Assembly (NCBI RefSeq): GCF_030704535.1 | Contig: NC_081810.1 | Coordinates: 5,861,501-5,925,500, forward strand | Direction of reading: 5' to 3' | DNA: 64,000 nt | Source of the DNA: Vitis vinifera | Lineage: Eukaryota > Streptophyta > Magnoliopsida > Vitales > Vitaceae | Shown: positions 45,476-58,200 of the stretch, piece after piece | Layout of the letters: each line of letters opens with the position of its first letter | Position numbering within the stretch: the stretch's first letter is position 1 | Position numbers and translations under genes: made by a program | The notes under the pieces: generated by a model | Database searches by the model: none | Seen by the model: only the letters and a program-made list of their open reading frames with translations | What the model was told of the DNA's origin: nothing

Positions 45476-46793
45476 GATATACATGTGAAGCTCCATGTAG
45501 ATTAGCATGATTCTTTCCTATTTCTTCCTTTTTGTCAAATTTAAATATAACGTTACTTGTAACAAGTCTACAGACAGCGGCTATTCTTGTATTGTTAATC
45601 GTGGAAACCAACCGACTTGAGAAGGCATGTCTTCTTGTGTTTTTAAGGTGGTCTGAAAATTAACCAAGGACCGCCTGCGGTTAGACCTTATTATGTTAGA
45701 ACATTTTCTTTATTTTCAAATATTACATGGATCATTTTTGTCATGACTCAAATACTGTCACAGGACCTCTTCATTTTTACCCAACCCCTTATGCAGAGTC
45801 TTATCCCTCATTTGGAGGAAAAAAAAAATAGAAATAAGAAGATTAAGGGATGCATAAATAAAATAAAATAAAATAAAATAAACATCTAGAAAAATAAAAA
45901 TAAGTAAACAAGAACATGCACAGATATATATATTGGTTGAACTTGTGTCACCGAGAAAATAAACTCAGATAAATTAAATCCTTGAGAATCCATACTACCC
46001 TTTATACGAAAATTAAAATTTATCCAGAAAATTCAGATGAAAATGAAGGAATGGAAAATTCATCTCTCACATAGCAATTCATGATTGCCAGAGAACCCAC
46101 GTGTGGGTAAGGAGAAAACCGCCAGAATCCAAGAAACATGCGATGATGATAAAAATAAATGATTGAGCCCATTCAAATTCATTTTTAAAATTGAAAAACA
46201 AAATCCAAAAATCCACCATTTGATGAAGATGATGTGAAGAAAATGAAAATAAGGTTGGAGACAAAAAAAAAAAAAAAAAAATTCCAAATTTCCACTAACA
46301 GAGAGATGTCATAAATAGCTCAGGCAGTGCATTATTCTCGCACATCCTTAACCAAATTTAAACCTGCAGTCAAAAAAGGGTGAATAAACAACAGAAGCAG
46401 ATAAACTATAGGATTCACCCCCAAAAAAGGAATTGTCAAAAAAGTCTCCAAGCAGCGAATAGTAGCTTTTTTAAAAACAGTTTCCTCTGAGATTACTACA
46501 TAGATGAATAAACCAGTCTAAGCTCACAGGATTTTTTGCTTTGTAACCTGCGGATTGCAGGAATGAATTTAACGGTGATTGAAACATCTATCTAGTATTT
46601 ACCATGAATTGAAAGGTTCCTGCTCTGCAGAATTGAGTGTTGAACAATCAACAAAGTGGAGTTGAAAACAATAACAATGGCAATTATGACATTTTCTCGT
46701 TGTTTTCAGGGCATAGGCAATGAAGGCTCATGACACTAAGCCCCACGTCATTCAACCATCACTAATGGAAACCAAGTTGGTGCCACCAGCCAA
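45476..46793. other. Convergent intergenic region and 3' UTRs
   Basis: This lies between the stops of two genes that converge here. It contains an (AAATA)n run near 45860-45885 and poly-A near 46262-46282. No gene is recognised; the short frames on the minus strand at 46060-46287 are low-complexity. Confidence 0.45.
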
Positions 46794-49700
46794 TCAGAAG
46801 TGCACCAAGCTGTATACCAGAATCCATGCAAGCTGAATAAGAAGATACCAAAGAAAAAATTCATTACTCACTCCATACATAACAAGAAAGATTCCCAACG
46901 ACAAATAACCGAGATATGGCGATAAGTACCAGGAAGAGCGTTATAGAAGCAAAAAGCCCCTCTTGGAGGAGGGCCCCATGACCACCAAAATCTTCTTCAT
47001 CAATCTTTAGTATTATTGCATAATAACCATATATTATTCCAGAGGATATCAGCAAGAATCTGCAAACAGAAATTTGTTGATCAATGCAAGTCATACAGAA
47101 GAAGGGTTTAACATTGATATGTAATTACCATCACCAGGGCGTAAAGTTGATTTTTTACAAACAGGATAGTTTCACAAAAACCATTCAAAAAGAAAAAAAG
47201 AGCCAACAGATACTAGCAGAAAATGCAGAATTTTTCTGCTAAAAAAGGGCCTAAGTTGCTTAGTTACATTTGGGGAAAAAAAAACCAACAAGGGGAGGAC
47301 CCTACAAAAATAAGGAATAAGAATAAAGCACCCCATTGGTATGGGGTGCGAGAGGGATCTTTTTTTCTTTAACAAAAGCCTTTTCCTTTTTGTTAAAATT
47401 TAGAATTCCTAAAAAATCAGTCCCTACCAAAAGAATGAACAAGGGGGGTTGCCTCCAAAGACAATGGCCCCTAACCAAAGACGATTTCTCTTAAACACGG
47501 TATGCACAAAAGTTCTGTAATTCCTCCCTGTCTAAACACGAACAGAAGATTTCATGCAAAACCACTCCAAACCATCCCAAAACACTTAATAAGAAAGCTA
47601 ATCTGCCCTTAAGAAAGTGGGGCATGTCATAAAACCAAGGAACCTCAAAAAGAAAAAGGAAAGAAAAAATATGCCCACAAATCTAATGCCACTTTATGAT
47701 GAAGAAGAAATGACTGATATGCCATCTCTGCCACAGGCTCCTTGTACATAATGCATCCATATTCAGTCCTACTAATCAACCTATTGGGATGATCCTAATT
47801 CCCACTAATCAACTAGTCAACAGTCAAACACTTATTCTCACCACTGCCCATGAAGACCCTCTTTATAAAAAATCCTCCTCTCTGCAGTGCAGGTAATTGA
47901 TACTTCAATATAAGATTTTGTCAAATAAATCATTGTTGCTCCACTGCCAAAATTACTCAGCTTTCCAATCCCTAGTAAGGCTTATGGTATAATTCTTCAA
48001 AGAAAGACACTACACTTTCTAACTCTCAGCCACAAAAGTTCCTAAGAAACTGCACTTTCCATGAATTCACACCTCCATCCACATACCAAGTTTTGTTGGT
48101 CAACCATTATCCAGTATATTTTCAGTAATTCCTCCACTATTTATAATGAAGGCCACATTCTACAACATTGCATCCTCCCTGATCACAATTATCACCTACA
48201 CAGGCTTCTTGGATCTCAATCCATATAATTTCAGGAATTCCTCTATTAAAAGTATTTTCCAAACCAAAGATTTTTCCAGAACTTCATACGACATCCCTCC
48301 CATGTCTTGAGCCCCACCGCCTCTGTAAATGGATCTAATCCACTCTTAATAGCATTTTAGGTCTCCTGACATGACTTCTTTGGACTTCTCGGTCCAGCAT
48401 ACATTGTACTCATGCCTATGCTTCCATAACACCAATTTCTTCCATAATGACACTCTTCTGCAACAGATATCTGGAGCCACTCTTCCAATATATTCATCAG
48501 AACCAAAAGTTCAAATACCCAAGCCACTATCATCCTTGGAGCACACCATGTTCCAGTCAATTAGTCTTTGTTGCACATGACCAGACTATATTATCTAGAA
48601 CCTTTAAAGAAAGAGGTATAGCAAAAGCTCCAACTTCCACAATGTTATGGGAATTCCATTAATGAATTAAGAGCACATGGAATTTGGTAATGTTCTTTGA
48701 AGATGTTGCAAAATCCAAATATCAAATAGGCAAATTATGACCAACGTAAAGACAAGATGAAAGCTTATGGTGTGGGGTGGAGTGGGGGATTAGTCATTTA
48801 AATTAAAATGACATTTTATTTCCTTCCAGGCAAATCTAAATCTTTCCACCCAGAAAAAGAAAACCTCGAACAGTGTGTTTTATAGTTTAAACTCAAATTC
48901 CTAAAGCATCGTACAATACTTTCTTTATGTTAGGTTAAAGAATTTCTAAGCAGAGTTTATGTTTGAGTTATCATTCAACTAGCAAACAACTGAAAAGACT
49001 AAATATGTAGCTCCAGTGTCCATTTTTATGAGTTGGTTAAATGAAAACTTTTATCATTCCCAGTTTTTGTCGGGTGGTCTACTCTCAAATTTATGATAGT
49101 TCATTCAATTGTTTATGGAAATTGGTTGCACTAAAACCGAAAATCTAAAGTGAATTTCTTCACCAATTATTGATGATGCATTCCCCTTTCACAATTTCCT
49201 CTCGATTCCCAGCTCTCGGCATCGGTAACCCAATCTTCCAGTTATTCTTCCCCCTTATATAAGGAGGTCTGAGAATTATTGATGAAACCACAAAAGACAG
49301 CAATAACAAAGTAACTGAAAAAAATTTCATGGAGAAAGATGAAGCTCCATTACTGTTGCAAACATGAAGATCCATCTTAAGGCCCTTTCATTGAATGTTG
49401 TGACTAGGAATTACATCAGCTTTTCTATACATAGCTGCAATAAAGGTAAAGACACCTACAGAAACTTAAAATTTCACATCCTAATGGTTCTTCTTCTTCT
49501 TCTTCTTCTTCTTTTTTTTAAACTTTCAAAGCAACATTCCATATAAAAATATATAGATAGAAAGGACAACCCGGGTCCATGCCACCAAATAATTTGGACT
49601 TTTGTACAGGTCAACTCTCATAGTGCCAAAGCAGCATACATAAACATTTCCTTACACGAGTCACAACCAAGCTTAAAATAAACTTAATAACCACAATATT

Positions 49701-51890
49701 CAAAATGTTTTTATTTGCTCCCTGTTTCTCTAGTCTAGGTTGTTAGGGTGTAACAATTTTTTTTTATACAGGGTCTCATTAATTTTTTGTTTCCATATAG
49801 TCATTTTCCATCCTTCATATACTCCATGTACAGGTGTTCTCCCCCCTCTTTCTCTCTCTTCTTGATTGCTGCTTCTCAATATATACTCTCTGTCTGCCTA
49901 TAAAAGAGAAGCATAACCCATATTATCCAGTGAAAATCAATGCTATCCGATTGATTTATGAATCTATCACATTGAACTCTATCAACCCCTATGATTTTAA
50001 GTCAATAAGTTAGATTATCTATTGCCTCCCAATATGAAAACTATGCAGAGTGGGGTATTTCATCAAAGTATTTCCGATAACATAGTTGGGGTGGAAGTCC
50101 ATGCTCATTCCTGTTGGGCATCAAGTAAAGATTAAGTCCATTGAAACACAGGATATGCAACTTAATCAATTTTCCCTCTTGCAATTCTATATCAAACCAA
50201 GACACAGGTATTGAGTTGTGTATTTTTTGGGCAATTTCAAAGGAAAGGAACTGAAGGGCGCTCAAAAATGTGGAGCATCTGGTTCAATTGTTGAAGAGCT
50301 CCTTCTTGAGAAGCTTGGCTTCTTGGACTAGGATGCATAAAGAGGAACGATCAATGTCTTTAGCCAATTTTGTAGGTTGGGTGAGATCTAGATGGGGGGA
50401 GTGTAGTTTTTTGTGTTTTCCTTCCTCCTTGCTATGCCTTTTGTTTGTTATCCTTTGTATATGACAGATGTACCTGGGTGTAAAGTTTTTAATCATAAAT
50501 ATACTCTTTGCTTGGTTATCAAAAAAGAGAAAATCAAACTGCAACATACCTCTCTGATTCAACCATGACATGATGAATAGTCATTTCAAATACGCAAAGA
50601 CTGCTTGGAGCTAGCAGCCATTGAAAACATTTTTGCACAAGAGTTCCATAAAAGTTTTTGAGAGGCTAAAATTTAAAGCAACAGAAGTACAAACATTGAA
50701 GCTCTGTGTATATCGAGGTCCCATAAAACAAACAAAAATTCAAACATTTAAGTATTCATTCAAACATGTCCAATGCCATTCATTGTGGATGAACACGCCT
50801 AACTTTTGGAGCAGCGTCCTATGACAATATTAAAATGGTAACCTAATATTTTGCAAACAATGTATAAAACAATGCAGAAATAGTTCTCCACTTAAATTCA
50901 TGTCATCAAAGCTTCACTTATATGTAGTAACAATCAAGTCTGCATGCATATCATCACAGAAATATAGAAAGTAAGAACTGTAAAAAGAAATTTACAATAA
51001 TACTACAGCTTAAGGCATAAAAACATCAACTTACAAGATGATCCATATGCCCCCAACCAATGGTATGGAACCCCATAGTAACCCACACACGAGAGCCACT
51101 GCTTGTCGAATCCAGTGCAAAACGTCGCCCAATTGATCCTGCAGGGGAGAAAAAGTGTAGAAATCACTAACTTAAGATTGTGTCAATAACAGGCCATATT
51201 GATGACCCTCGAACATAATTTTAATATTAAATAATTGAAGGTATCTGAAAATTATAGATTCAATTGATAAATTCCATTCAAACTCAGGAGTTAATGAGTG
51301 GATTAGGTAAATAAATTATGCTTAAATTCAGAAGTTAATAAATCATTTGCAAGTAACGTTAGAAAGAGTTCACATTTTTCTATTTCATGGTAGTTTAAAA
51401 ACTGAGGATGAAGCAAGAGTTATCCATAAAAGCTTGCTCAATGAAAAACTGCTAATTGAGAACTTCAAATAGATGCAATCTTACTGACTTTCGTTTAATT
51501 TCGACATTGCTATCCCACCAACACCTCCCCGTGTGACGCACGCTCAATATCAGATCCACTAAAGAAATCCCACACAGATAACATTCGTCCTCCAATTAAT
51601 TTCTCAAAGAAAGGGCCAAACAATCCTTAAAAACGTAGATGGCCATAACAGGTCGAAACCGGAGCAGCATCAGCTCCAAAAATCCAAAATTTCACTCTTC
51701 CTTTTCTCTCCCTTTCCACCGTTTTCTCGGCAGGCAAACAAAAAAAAAAAAAAATAGAAATCAAAGTCCTCACCTTGTCCCAAGAGGCCTCTGGATCTAA
51801 CAATTTCGCGAATTTGAACGGAGACAAGTGACCGTTCTGGTCGTGGTGGTGCTGCTGACCATTAGATTTTACCGACTTCCCTTCCTTCAT
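46794..51890 (-). CDS. RAB5IF/RCAF1-family small membrane protein (Rab5-interacting family)
   Basis: Four exons: 51890-51774, 51138-51035, 47059-46930 and 46832-46794 (117+104+130+39 nt, 129 aa). Introns are GT-AG and phases close. The N-terminal 39 residues are hydrophilic (His/Gln-rich). Two or three membrane segments follow: AVALVCGLLWGSIPLVGGIWIILFLLISSGIIYGYY spanning an exon junction, then LFASITLFLLAWILVYSLVHF at the end. The loop IDEEDFGG and the order of segments match the human RAB5IF/C20orf24 family (IDEEEYGG), about 130 aa long. In animals this protein helps assemble respiratory complexes and acts with ER membrane factors; the role in plants is not known to me. Confidence 0.87.
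47060..51034 (-). other. 4-kb intron of the RAB5IF-like gene with repeat debris
   Basis: The intron runs from CTT|GTAAG at 51034 to TTTGCAG at 47060. It holds a LINE 3' fragment (listed separately), a (TTC)n run at 49488-49513 and broken minus-strand frames at about 47170-48600. Those frames have some retroelement flavour but I cannot assign them. This intron is about ten times the length of the coding sequence. Confidence 0.6.
50264..50530 (+). mobile_element. 5'-truncated LINE 3' end, antisense inside the RAB5IF-like gene
   Basis: The plus-strand frame HLVQLLKSSFLRSLASWTRM...SLANFVGWVRSRWG resembles the C-terminal end of ORF2 of plant LINEs. It is followed by a short 3' UTR that ends in TTGCTTGGTTATCAAAAAAGAG, an A-rich tail. 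The 5' part of the element is missing. A target duplication was not found. Confidence 0.5.
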
Positions 51891-53098
51891 AGTGAATCTT
51901 CAACGCAAAATCCTCAAAAAAAGAAAAAAAAATCTCAATAATAAACGATTAAATACAGAGCAATCGATCAAAAATGTGAGTGGATTGTGCGGCGATTGGT
52001 GGGAGACAGCGAAGATCAGTGGACGTTAGGGTTTTGAATTGGGGAACCGAGAGCAGACAATGAACAAGTGCCAAAGAAGCAATATGATAAATTAAATGCT
52101 AAAAAAATAAATAAAATACATGAAAAAAGCTTAGTTGTAGACTTGTAGTGTCGTAGACGTGACATTATTGGGGCTGAGGCATGAGATCGTGTAATGTATT
52201 GGTTCTTAGGTGGAATGCACGTGACCTCATCACTGTTCCATAAATGCACCAAAATACCACATGCCTCCATCACTTCCTCTTTCCCTTTTTGTTTTTGGGT
52301 CTATTTATTTAGCCTTCGTCCTCGTGGGTTTCCCCTGGTCAAGCAAGCCTCCTGCATTTAAGATATTAAAATATCTTATGTTCTAATTATTAAGTTAAAG
52401 TTAAAATCAAATCATAATTTTTATTTAAATAATATTAATATTTTAAATTTTTTATGAAAAAAATTGCATAAATCAAAATAAAAATTGTATAATCAGTAAT
52501 TTTTTTTTATTAAATTTCATATTAGTCTAATTAAATAGAATTTAAAGTTGATTATGGAAATTAATTTTAATTATTTTCCTTTTTTTTTTCTCTTTATAAT
52601 GCCACAAGTGAAAGTACTCCAGTGTAAAAGCAATACATGTAGTTTATTATCTTTCCATTAAAAGACAATTGCGAAATCAAATTTGATTCCTTGTAACGTC
52701 TCCATCAATACTTAAATTAATTAATGTTGTTATTCATGTCAATGTGAAAATGAAATCCTATAAATAAAATCTCCATTAATAAGAAAATGACAAATTTTTT
52801 TTAATGATGCTTAGATTAAAGAGATATTTGATTAGAAGAGTCAATTTTTTTTAATAATTTATAAATTTTTAAAAATAATTTATATTTTAAAAAAGTAATA
52901 ATTCACTATTATAAATATATATTAATAATTATAAATGACTTGACAACTCTTTTTTTTATATTTTTTTGTAAATAATTAAATATCATATTTAATTCTAATT
53001 TTCCGATTACCTAAATGAATGAAAGATATATATATATATATACATATTTGCACCACTCTGTGTCGAATCTACTTAAGCACAACTCCGATGGACTTTTC
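51891..53098. other. Intergenic region upstream of the RAB5IF-like gene
   Basis: The first 150 bp contain its probable 5' UTR and promoter. From about 52370 the sequence becomes very AT-rich. No gene is recognised. Confidence 0.45.
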
Positions 53099-53101
53099 TT
53101 A

Positions 53102-54046
53102 ATAGTACGGCAATTTAAAAAATTTATGCTTAAATTATTGTAGTAGAAGAAGTTATTACAAATATATGGTAGTTTTTGCCACATAGGAGAGAGGGTGAAC
53201 AAATAAATTTTTTTAAAACCAAAATCATCTTTTCAAACAAAGCTCCGAGACGAGTTTCATGAAAAAACAAATATATATATATATTTAAAAAAAAATCATC
53301 TTTCAAACAAAGGGAACTCGTCTCTTAAAGAAACGAGTTCCATGAAATATATATATATATATTTAAAAATTCTCTATTTACTCAAGGGAACTCGTCTCTT
53401 AAAAAAAATATATATTTTTTATTTAAAAAAAAATCCCAAATTTATTTAAAAAAAAAAAGACAAAACAAAAGCAATTCCTCCATGGTTTGTTTGAGATAAC
53501 AAAGTACATATGTCCTCCTTGAAAAATTTCATGTTCTAAAAATCTAATTTTTGTTTTAAATAATTTTATTTTTAAGCAGAAAAAGCCGCTTTAATGACAT
53601 TGAAAATATATTTTTTTAATTTGAGATTTTTAAACTTTTTTTTCAAGGGAACTCGTCTCTACGAATTGCCTTGAAGATTTTTTTTTAAAAAACTAATTTT
53701 TTTTCATAGGAACTCGTCTCTTGAAGAGACGAGTTCCCTTGAGGAAATTTTTTTTTTTTTTTAATTTGGGATTTTTTTTAAAAAAATATATATATACTTT
53801 TAAAAAAAATATTTTTTTTTCAGAAGAGACGAGTTCCCTTGAGGAATTGGTTTTTTTCTTTTTTCTTTTTTTTATTTTTAATTTGGGATTTTTTTTAAAT
53901 AAAAAATATATTTAAAAAAAGAGACGAGTTCCCTTTAGGAATTTTTTTTTTAATTTGGGATTTTTTTAAAATAAAAAATACATTTAAAAAAAAATATTTT
54001 TTTTCCCATGGAACTCATCCTTTAGGAAATTTTTATTATCATTATT

Positions 54047-54086
<40 letters not shown>

Positions 54087-54402
54087 TTTTTAAATATTTT
54101 TTTTACATGGGAACTCGTCTCTTGAAGAGACGAGTTCCCTTGAGAAATTGTTTTTTTTTTTTTTTTTAATTTGGGATTTTTTTAAATAAAAAATATATTT
54201 AAAAAATATATATATATATATTTTTTTCCATGGGAACTCGTCTCTTCAAGAGGGAACTGAAGAGACAGTTCCCTTTAGGAATTTTTTTTTATTTAATTTG
54301 GGAATTTTTTTAAATATATATATATATATCTTTTAAAGAGACGAGTTCCTTTGAGGAATTGCCTTTTTTTTTTTTTAATAATTTGGGAATTTCTTAAACA
54401 AA

Positions 54403-54459
<57 letters not shown>

Positions 54460-54802
54460 TGGAACTCGTGTCTTGTTTTTTTTTTTAAAAAATAATTTGA
54501 GAATTTTTTTTTTTAAAAATATTTTTTTTTCAAGAGACGAGTTCTCCTGAGCTTGTTTTTTGTTTTTTTATTTTTTTTATTTTATAATTTGGGAATTTTT
54601 TAAAAAAATAATTTTTTTTTTCCATGGGAACTCGTCTCTTGAAGAGACGAGTTCTCTTTGTTTGAAAGATGATTTTGGTTTTAAAAAAATTTATCCGTTT
54701 ATCCTCTCTCCTCTCTCCTATGTAACAAAAACTATCATATATTTGTAATAATTTCTTCTCCTACAATAATTTAAGCATAACCTTTTTAAATTACCGTACT
54801 AT
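53102..54802. mobile_element. 1.7-kb foldback-like element: long terminal inverted repeats filled with a palindrome satellite
   Basis: The ends are inverted copies: ATAGTACGGCAATTTAAAAA at 53102 and, reversed, ATAGTACGGTAATTTAAAAA ending at 54802. Similarity extends about 155 bp inward with small gaps, through TATGCTTAAATTATTGTAG, ATTATTACAAATATATG, ACATAGGAGAGAG and AAAACCAAAATCATC. TTA flanks both sides (53099-53101, 54803-54805), consistent with a 3-bp target duplication. The interior has no coding capacity. It repeats the palindrome arm GGGAACTCGTCTCTT and its complement about a dozen times between T-rich/A-rich spacers. A 3-bp TTA duplication is seen with PIF/Harbinger elements, but I do not recognise these ends. 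Confidence 0.75.
53290..54665. repeat. Interspersed 31-bp palindrome satellite
   Basis: The clearest copy is 54109-54139: arm GGGAACTCGTCTCTT, one central G, then the exact complement AAGAGACGAGTTCCC. Other full or near-full palindromes are at about 53312-53342, 53709-53738 and 54626-54655. Half or altered copies are at about 53387, 53645, 53825, 53920, 54004, 54233 (with an internal rearrangement), 54335, 54463 and 54534. Spacers of about 60-110 bp share TTTAATTTGGGATTTTTTTAAA and (TA)n runs. Confidence 0.88.
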
Positions 54803-54805
54803 TTA

Positions 54806-55266
54806 AAAAATTCCCAACTCCGGGCGGATGTAAATGAAATTCAAATTTTTTGAAATTCATGACCAGGCTTTCGTGGACGCAAGTCAAGTGTAAGGGGCAC
54901 GACACGGGCCCACATGCAACTTCATGGAACGCGACTTCAAACTCAGAATAACCCAAAAGCCCATACGGCCCGCGGAACCCTTTCCCCCATTTCACGCTCC
55001 TCTTCTGCACGTGGTTGATACTTTCCAGAACAGCCATCACTCTGTCGTCGACCCTTCAAAGAAAAAGAGCCGCGTCCCAAAAAACGCTCGAAAACGCTCG
55101 AAATTCAGAACCGCCAACTATCTCCACCCTTCGTCGTCGCACCTTTCTCTCCACCACTTTCTCTATCTGGGGTTTCAATTTCTCTCTAATTTCAATCAAT
55201 CTTCTCTCGATTTTCCAGAAACTGTTTGGATCTTAGGAAGAGGAATCGAGTTAGAGGTCAATTGCG
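54806..55266 (+). other. Promoter and 5' UTR region of the ORP3 gene
   Basis: The right border of the foldback element lies only about 460 bp upstream of the ORP3 ATG. The sequence from about 55040 is CT-rich, as in plant leaders. No clear TATA box is seen. An open frame at 54924-55295 overlaps the ORP3 start in another frame and is probably accidental. Confidence 0.4.
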
Positions 55267-58200
55267 ATGGGCAGTCCCAAGAAGAACGAAAGTAAGGGCT
55301 TTTTCGCCGCAATGACTTCCGGCTTGTCCATGTTCGGCAACGCCATGCACAGATCTGTCAACGGGTACGGATTATGCATTATTTTTATTCTATGATTATT
55401 TTACTTTATTCCATTTGTTGGTTTATCCATCCTCATCGTTTTCAAGTGAATTGTTTGGTTTGTGTAAACTTGGTTTTCATTTGATTCACTTTAGGTTGTG
55501 AAGGTTGAAAATCAGAGTTTTTTTTGCTTAGAATTGGGTTGATCTTCTGATTAAAAAATTGAGTGATTTATGTGATGGATTGGAGATTGGGGGTGGAACT
55601 ACTAAAAAGAAGGCTTCTGAATTTTGAAGAATTGAGGGATGTTGTCTGACTTCCATCGCTCTAGATCTAGCTAAAAGGTTTCAGTTTATTTGTTTCGAAT
55701 TGATTTGTATGTTGCAGTGGTTGATGTTGATGGCGTGAGTACTTGTCGATTTATCTTAATTGTTGAATAAGTTACCAGTAATGAATTTTTGTTATAGGTG
55801 TTCTGTTCATTCCTCTATAGCTTTAATACCATTTTTAGAATTCATCACTTTATATTTGATTTTCAACTTAATATCTTCCTTAAAAAATGCCTTTTTTCCT
55901 GAGGCAAATTTTATATTATGGATTTGTTGTTGGTGGAGCTTCAAAATGTGTTATTGATTAACAATTTACTAGTGATAACTCTGCATGTAATAGCGGTGGC
56001 CAGCACATCCTTTAATCTCTAGGCCACAGCTTGTGCAATCCCTGAGGCCATGACCTCTGCTAATTTATTAATAGGTGTGGGAACAACCTTGAGTTTATGT
56101 TCTCTAGTCCTTTCAATTAATTTAAATCGTGGATGTGCTCATGGTGATTATCCGGCAATGTTATAATTATTATTCTTCTGGATAGCACTGTTGTTCAATG
56201 AATCTTCTAAAGAATGGGGAAGAAAGTCTTCAAAATCATGTTGTCAATGTATATATGTGCACATAGTTTAATATTATGCATGTATTTTATCTGATTCTAC
56301 AGATTCATTTGATCTTGCAACATTTAAACAGCTCATATCGGCACCTAGTCTCCAATCCAATCCCCGTGTTACTTTTCCAACAATAACCATGCCACTCTTG
56401 GCTGTGGGCCTTGTACTATTGATTCATTTTAAACTCCATTTGTTTATTTAGTAACCTGCTTGTGATTCTGATCTTGTTGTCATCTTTGTTATATTATATA
56501 TGCTGTTAAGAAAGCATTGTGGCTGATAATCTGGTTTATAAACAATGCTTAAGTTTTGTCCTCTATGTCTAGGTTGCTTGGTTATGAAGGTGTGGAAGTT
56601 ATAAACCCAGAGGGAGGCAAAGAAGATGCGGAAGAAGAAGCTCAAAGAGGAAGATGGAAGGAGGAGGCATGTTGCTTTGCCATTCTTTAATCCCTTTTGT
56701 ATTAGATTTTTATTTTTTTTAATGGTTGAATTCATACTTATTTTATTGACACTTAGTGGGCCTATGCAGGGAATATTAATGTTTTGGGATATATAGATTT
56801 CTTGTTTGTGTTTTCTTAGTTATATAAGATTTGGTGGAAACCTTCTCCTTGAAGATGACACTGTGGCCCCACCGTGGATCAAGTTATGGGTCATAAATAC
56901 TAGCCATAATTGTAGATATAATTGGTTTCTCTTCTATTATGCTCGTGTCTGTGTATGTATGTATCTACATAAGTATTTTATTTAAACCCCTGAATTCATT
57001 CTTGGTTGTATTTGATGTTCAATTGACTTGTGTGAAGAATATTAATGTTGTTGGATTTCAAGTTTTTGTTTGTGTTATCTGCTTTCTATAAAGTTTGATG
57101 GAAAACTTCTTCTAAAGCAACAAATCGTGGCATCACTGTAGATTGAGTCAGGAGTCGCAAGTATCTAGATGGTGGTTGTACTGATAATTGTTTTGATATT
57201 CTACACCCCCCCGGCCTTACTGAACACCCATAGCACGCATCCTAACTGGCCTTGATGGTATAAAATTGTAATGCAATTATCTTTTATCTGTTTGTTTGGG
57301 TTCTTAATCAAAAAGTGGGAACAAAAAAAAAGCTGTTATGACAACATTAAACTAGCAACATTTTATAATTGAATGAGGTAAATTACTACAAGTGTAGAGG
57401 ATCAGTTTGATAATTTATAGATGAATATTGTTTTAACTATAAAGGCATTTTTAATATATTCTTTCTTATTACCCATCCAAAAAAAAAAAAAATGTTTAAA
57501 CAATAAAGTACTTTTGTGCTGCCTTCATTTTGATTTATTGCGGATCATTATTGGTCATTTGGTTTTGTTGGCTAGTTTGTCAGCTACTTGAGACTGCCTT
57601 GTTATTTCTAGCACTTTCAGAGTGTTGGATAGTGTAAATCCAGTGTTCAATGGGCACGAAAAGGCAGGTAACTGAAACTCATATTTTCTTGTGGATGTAA
57701 GTTTGGGTATATAACTATCCATGGAGAGGGATACAAATAAAAGAATGCTTAAAAAGAATGTAGAATAGATGAAAGCATGAATTGATCAGGTAAAAATCTG
57801 ATATCCAAAATAGCAGAATAAATAAATGATCTACATGTGAGGTTGCTGGAGCTTGTTGAATCCCTTGTCCATGATAGAATTTGTAGATTGGATTACTTCT
57901 GAGTAAAGGGAGGGGTGAAGGGTTTTGTTTTTCTGTGCCTTCCCTCTTTCTTCTGCTTGCCTATTTCTCTGGCATCATATACTGTGTGTGTACTTCTTGC
58001 GCCCTTGTTACAGGCACTTTTCTGTTTTGTTATTCAGTTACACATACATGCACACACACACACACGCACATATCTTCTTGTTGCCTGTCAAAGAATAATT
58101 AAGTCTGCAACACATGCATTAAAATAAATAAAGAAAAACGTCCTCAGTTGACCTTTTTTAAAATGATACTTCATTGCCCAGCTTTAACTAGGTTGACTGC

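Noticed and set aside
53290-54665. CRISPR array
   Set aside because: The repeats are regularly spaced palindromes, but the spacers are related AT-rich sequence rather than unique, there are no cas genes, and the context is a plant nuclear genome.
53721-54748. Small Phe/Lys-rich frames inside the palindrome element
   Set aside because: They come from T-rich spacers and stop at every unit; there is no transposase-like sequence.
54924-55295. 123-aa plus-strand frame just before ORP3
   Set aside because: It overlaps the ORP3 start in another frame, starts in probable promoter sequence, and has a Ser/His/Pro composition typical of a CT-rich leader.
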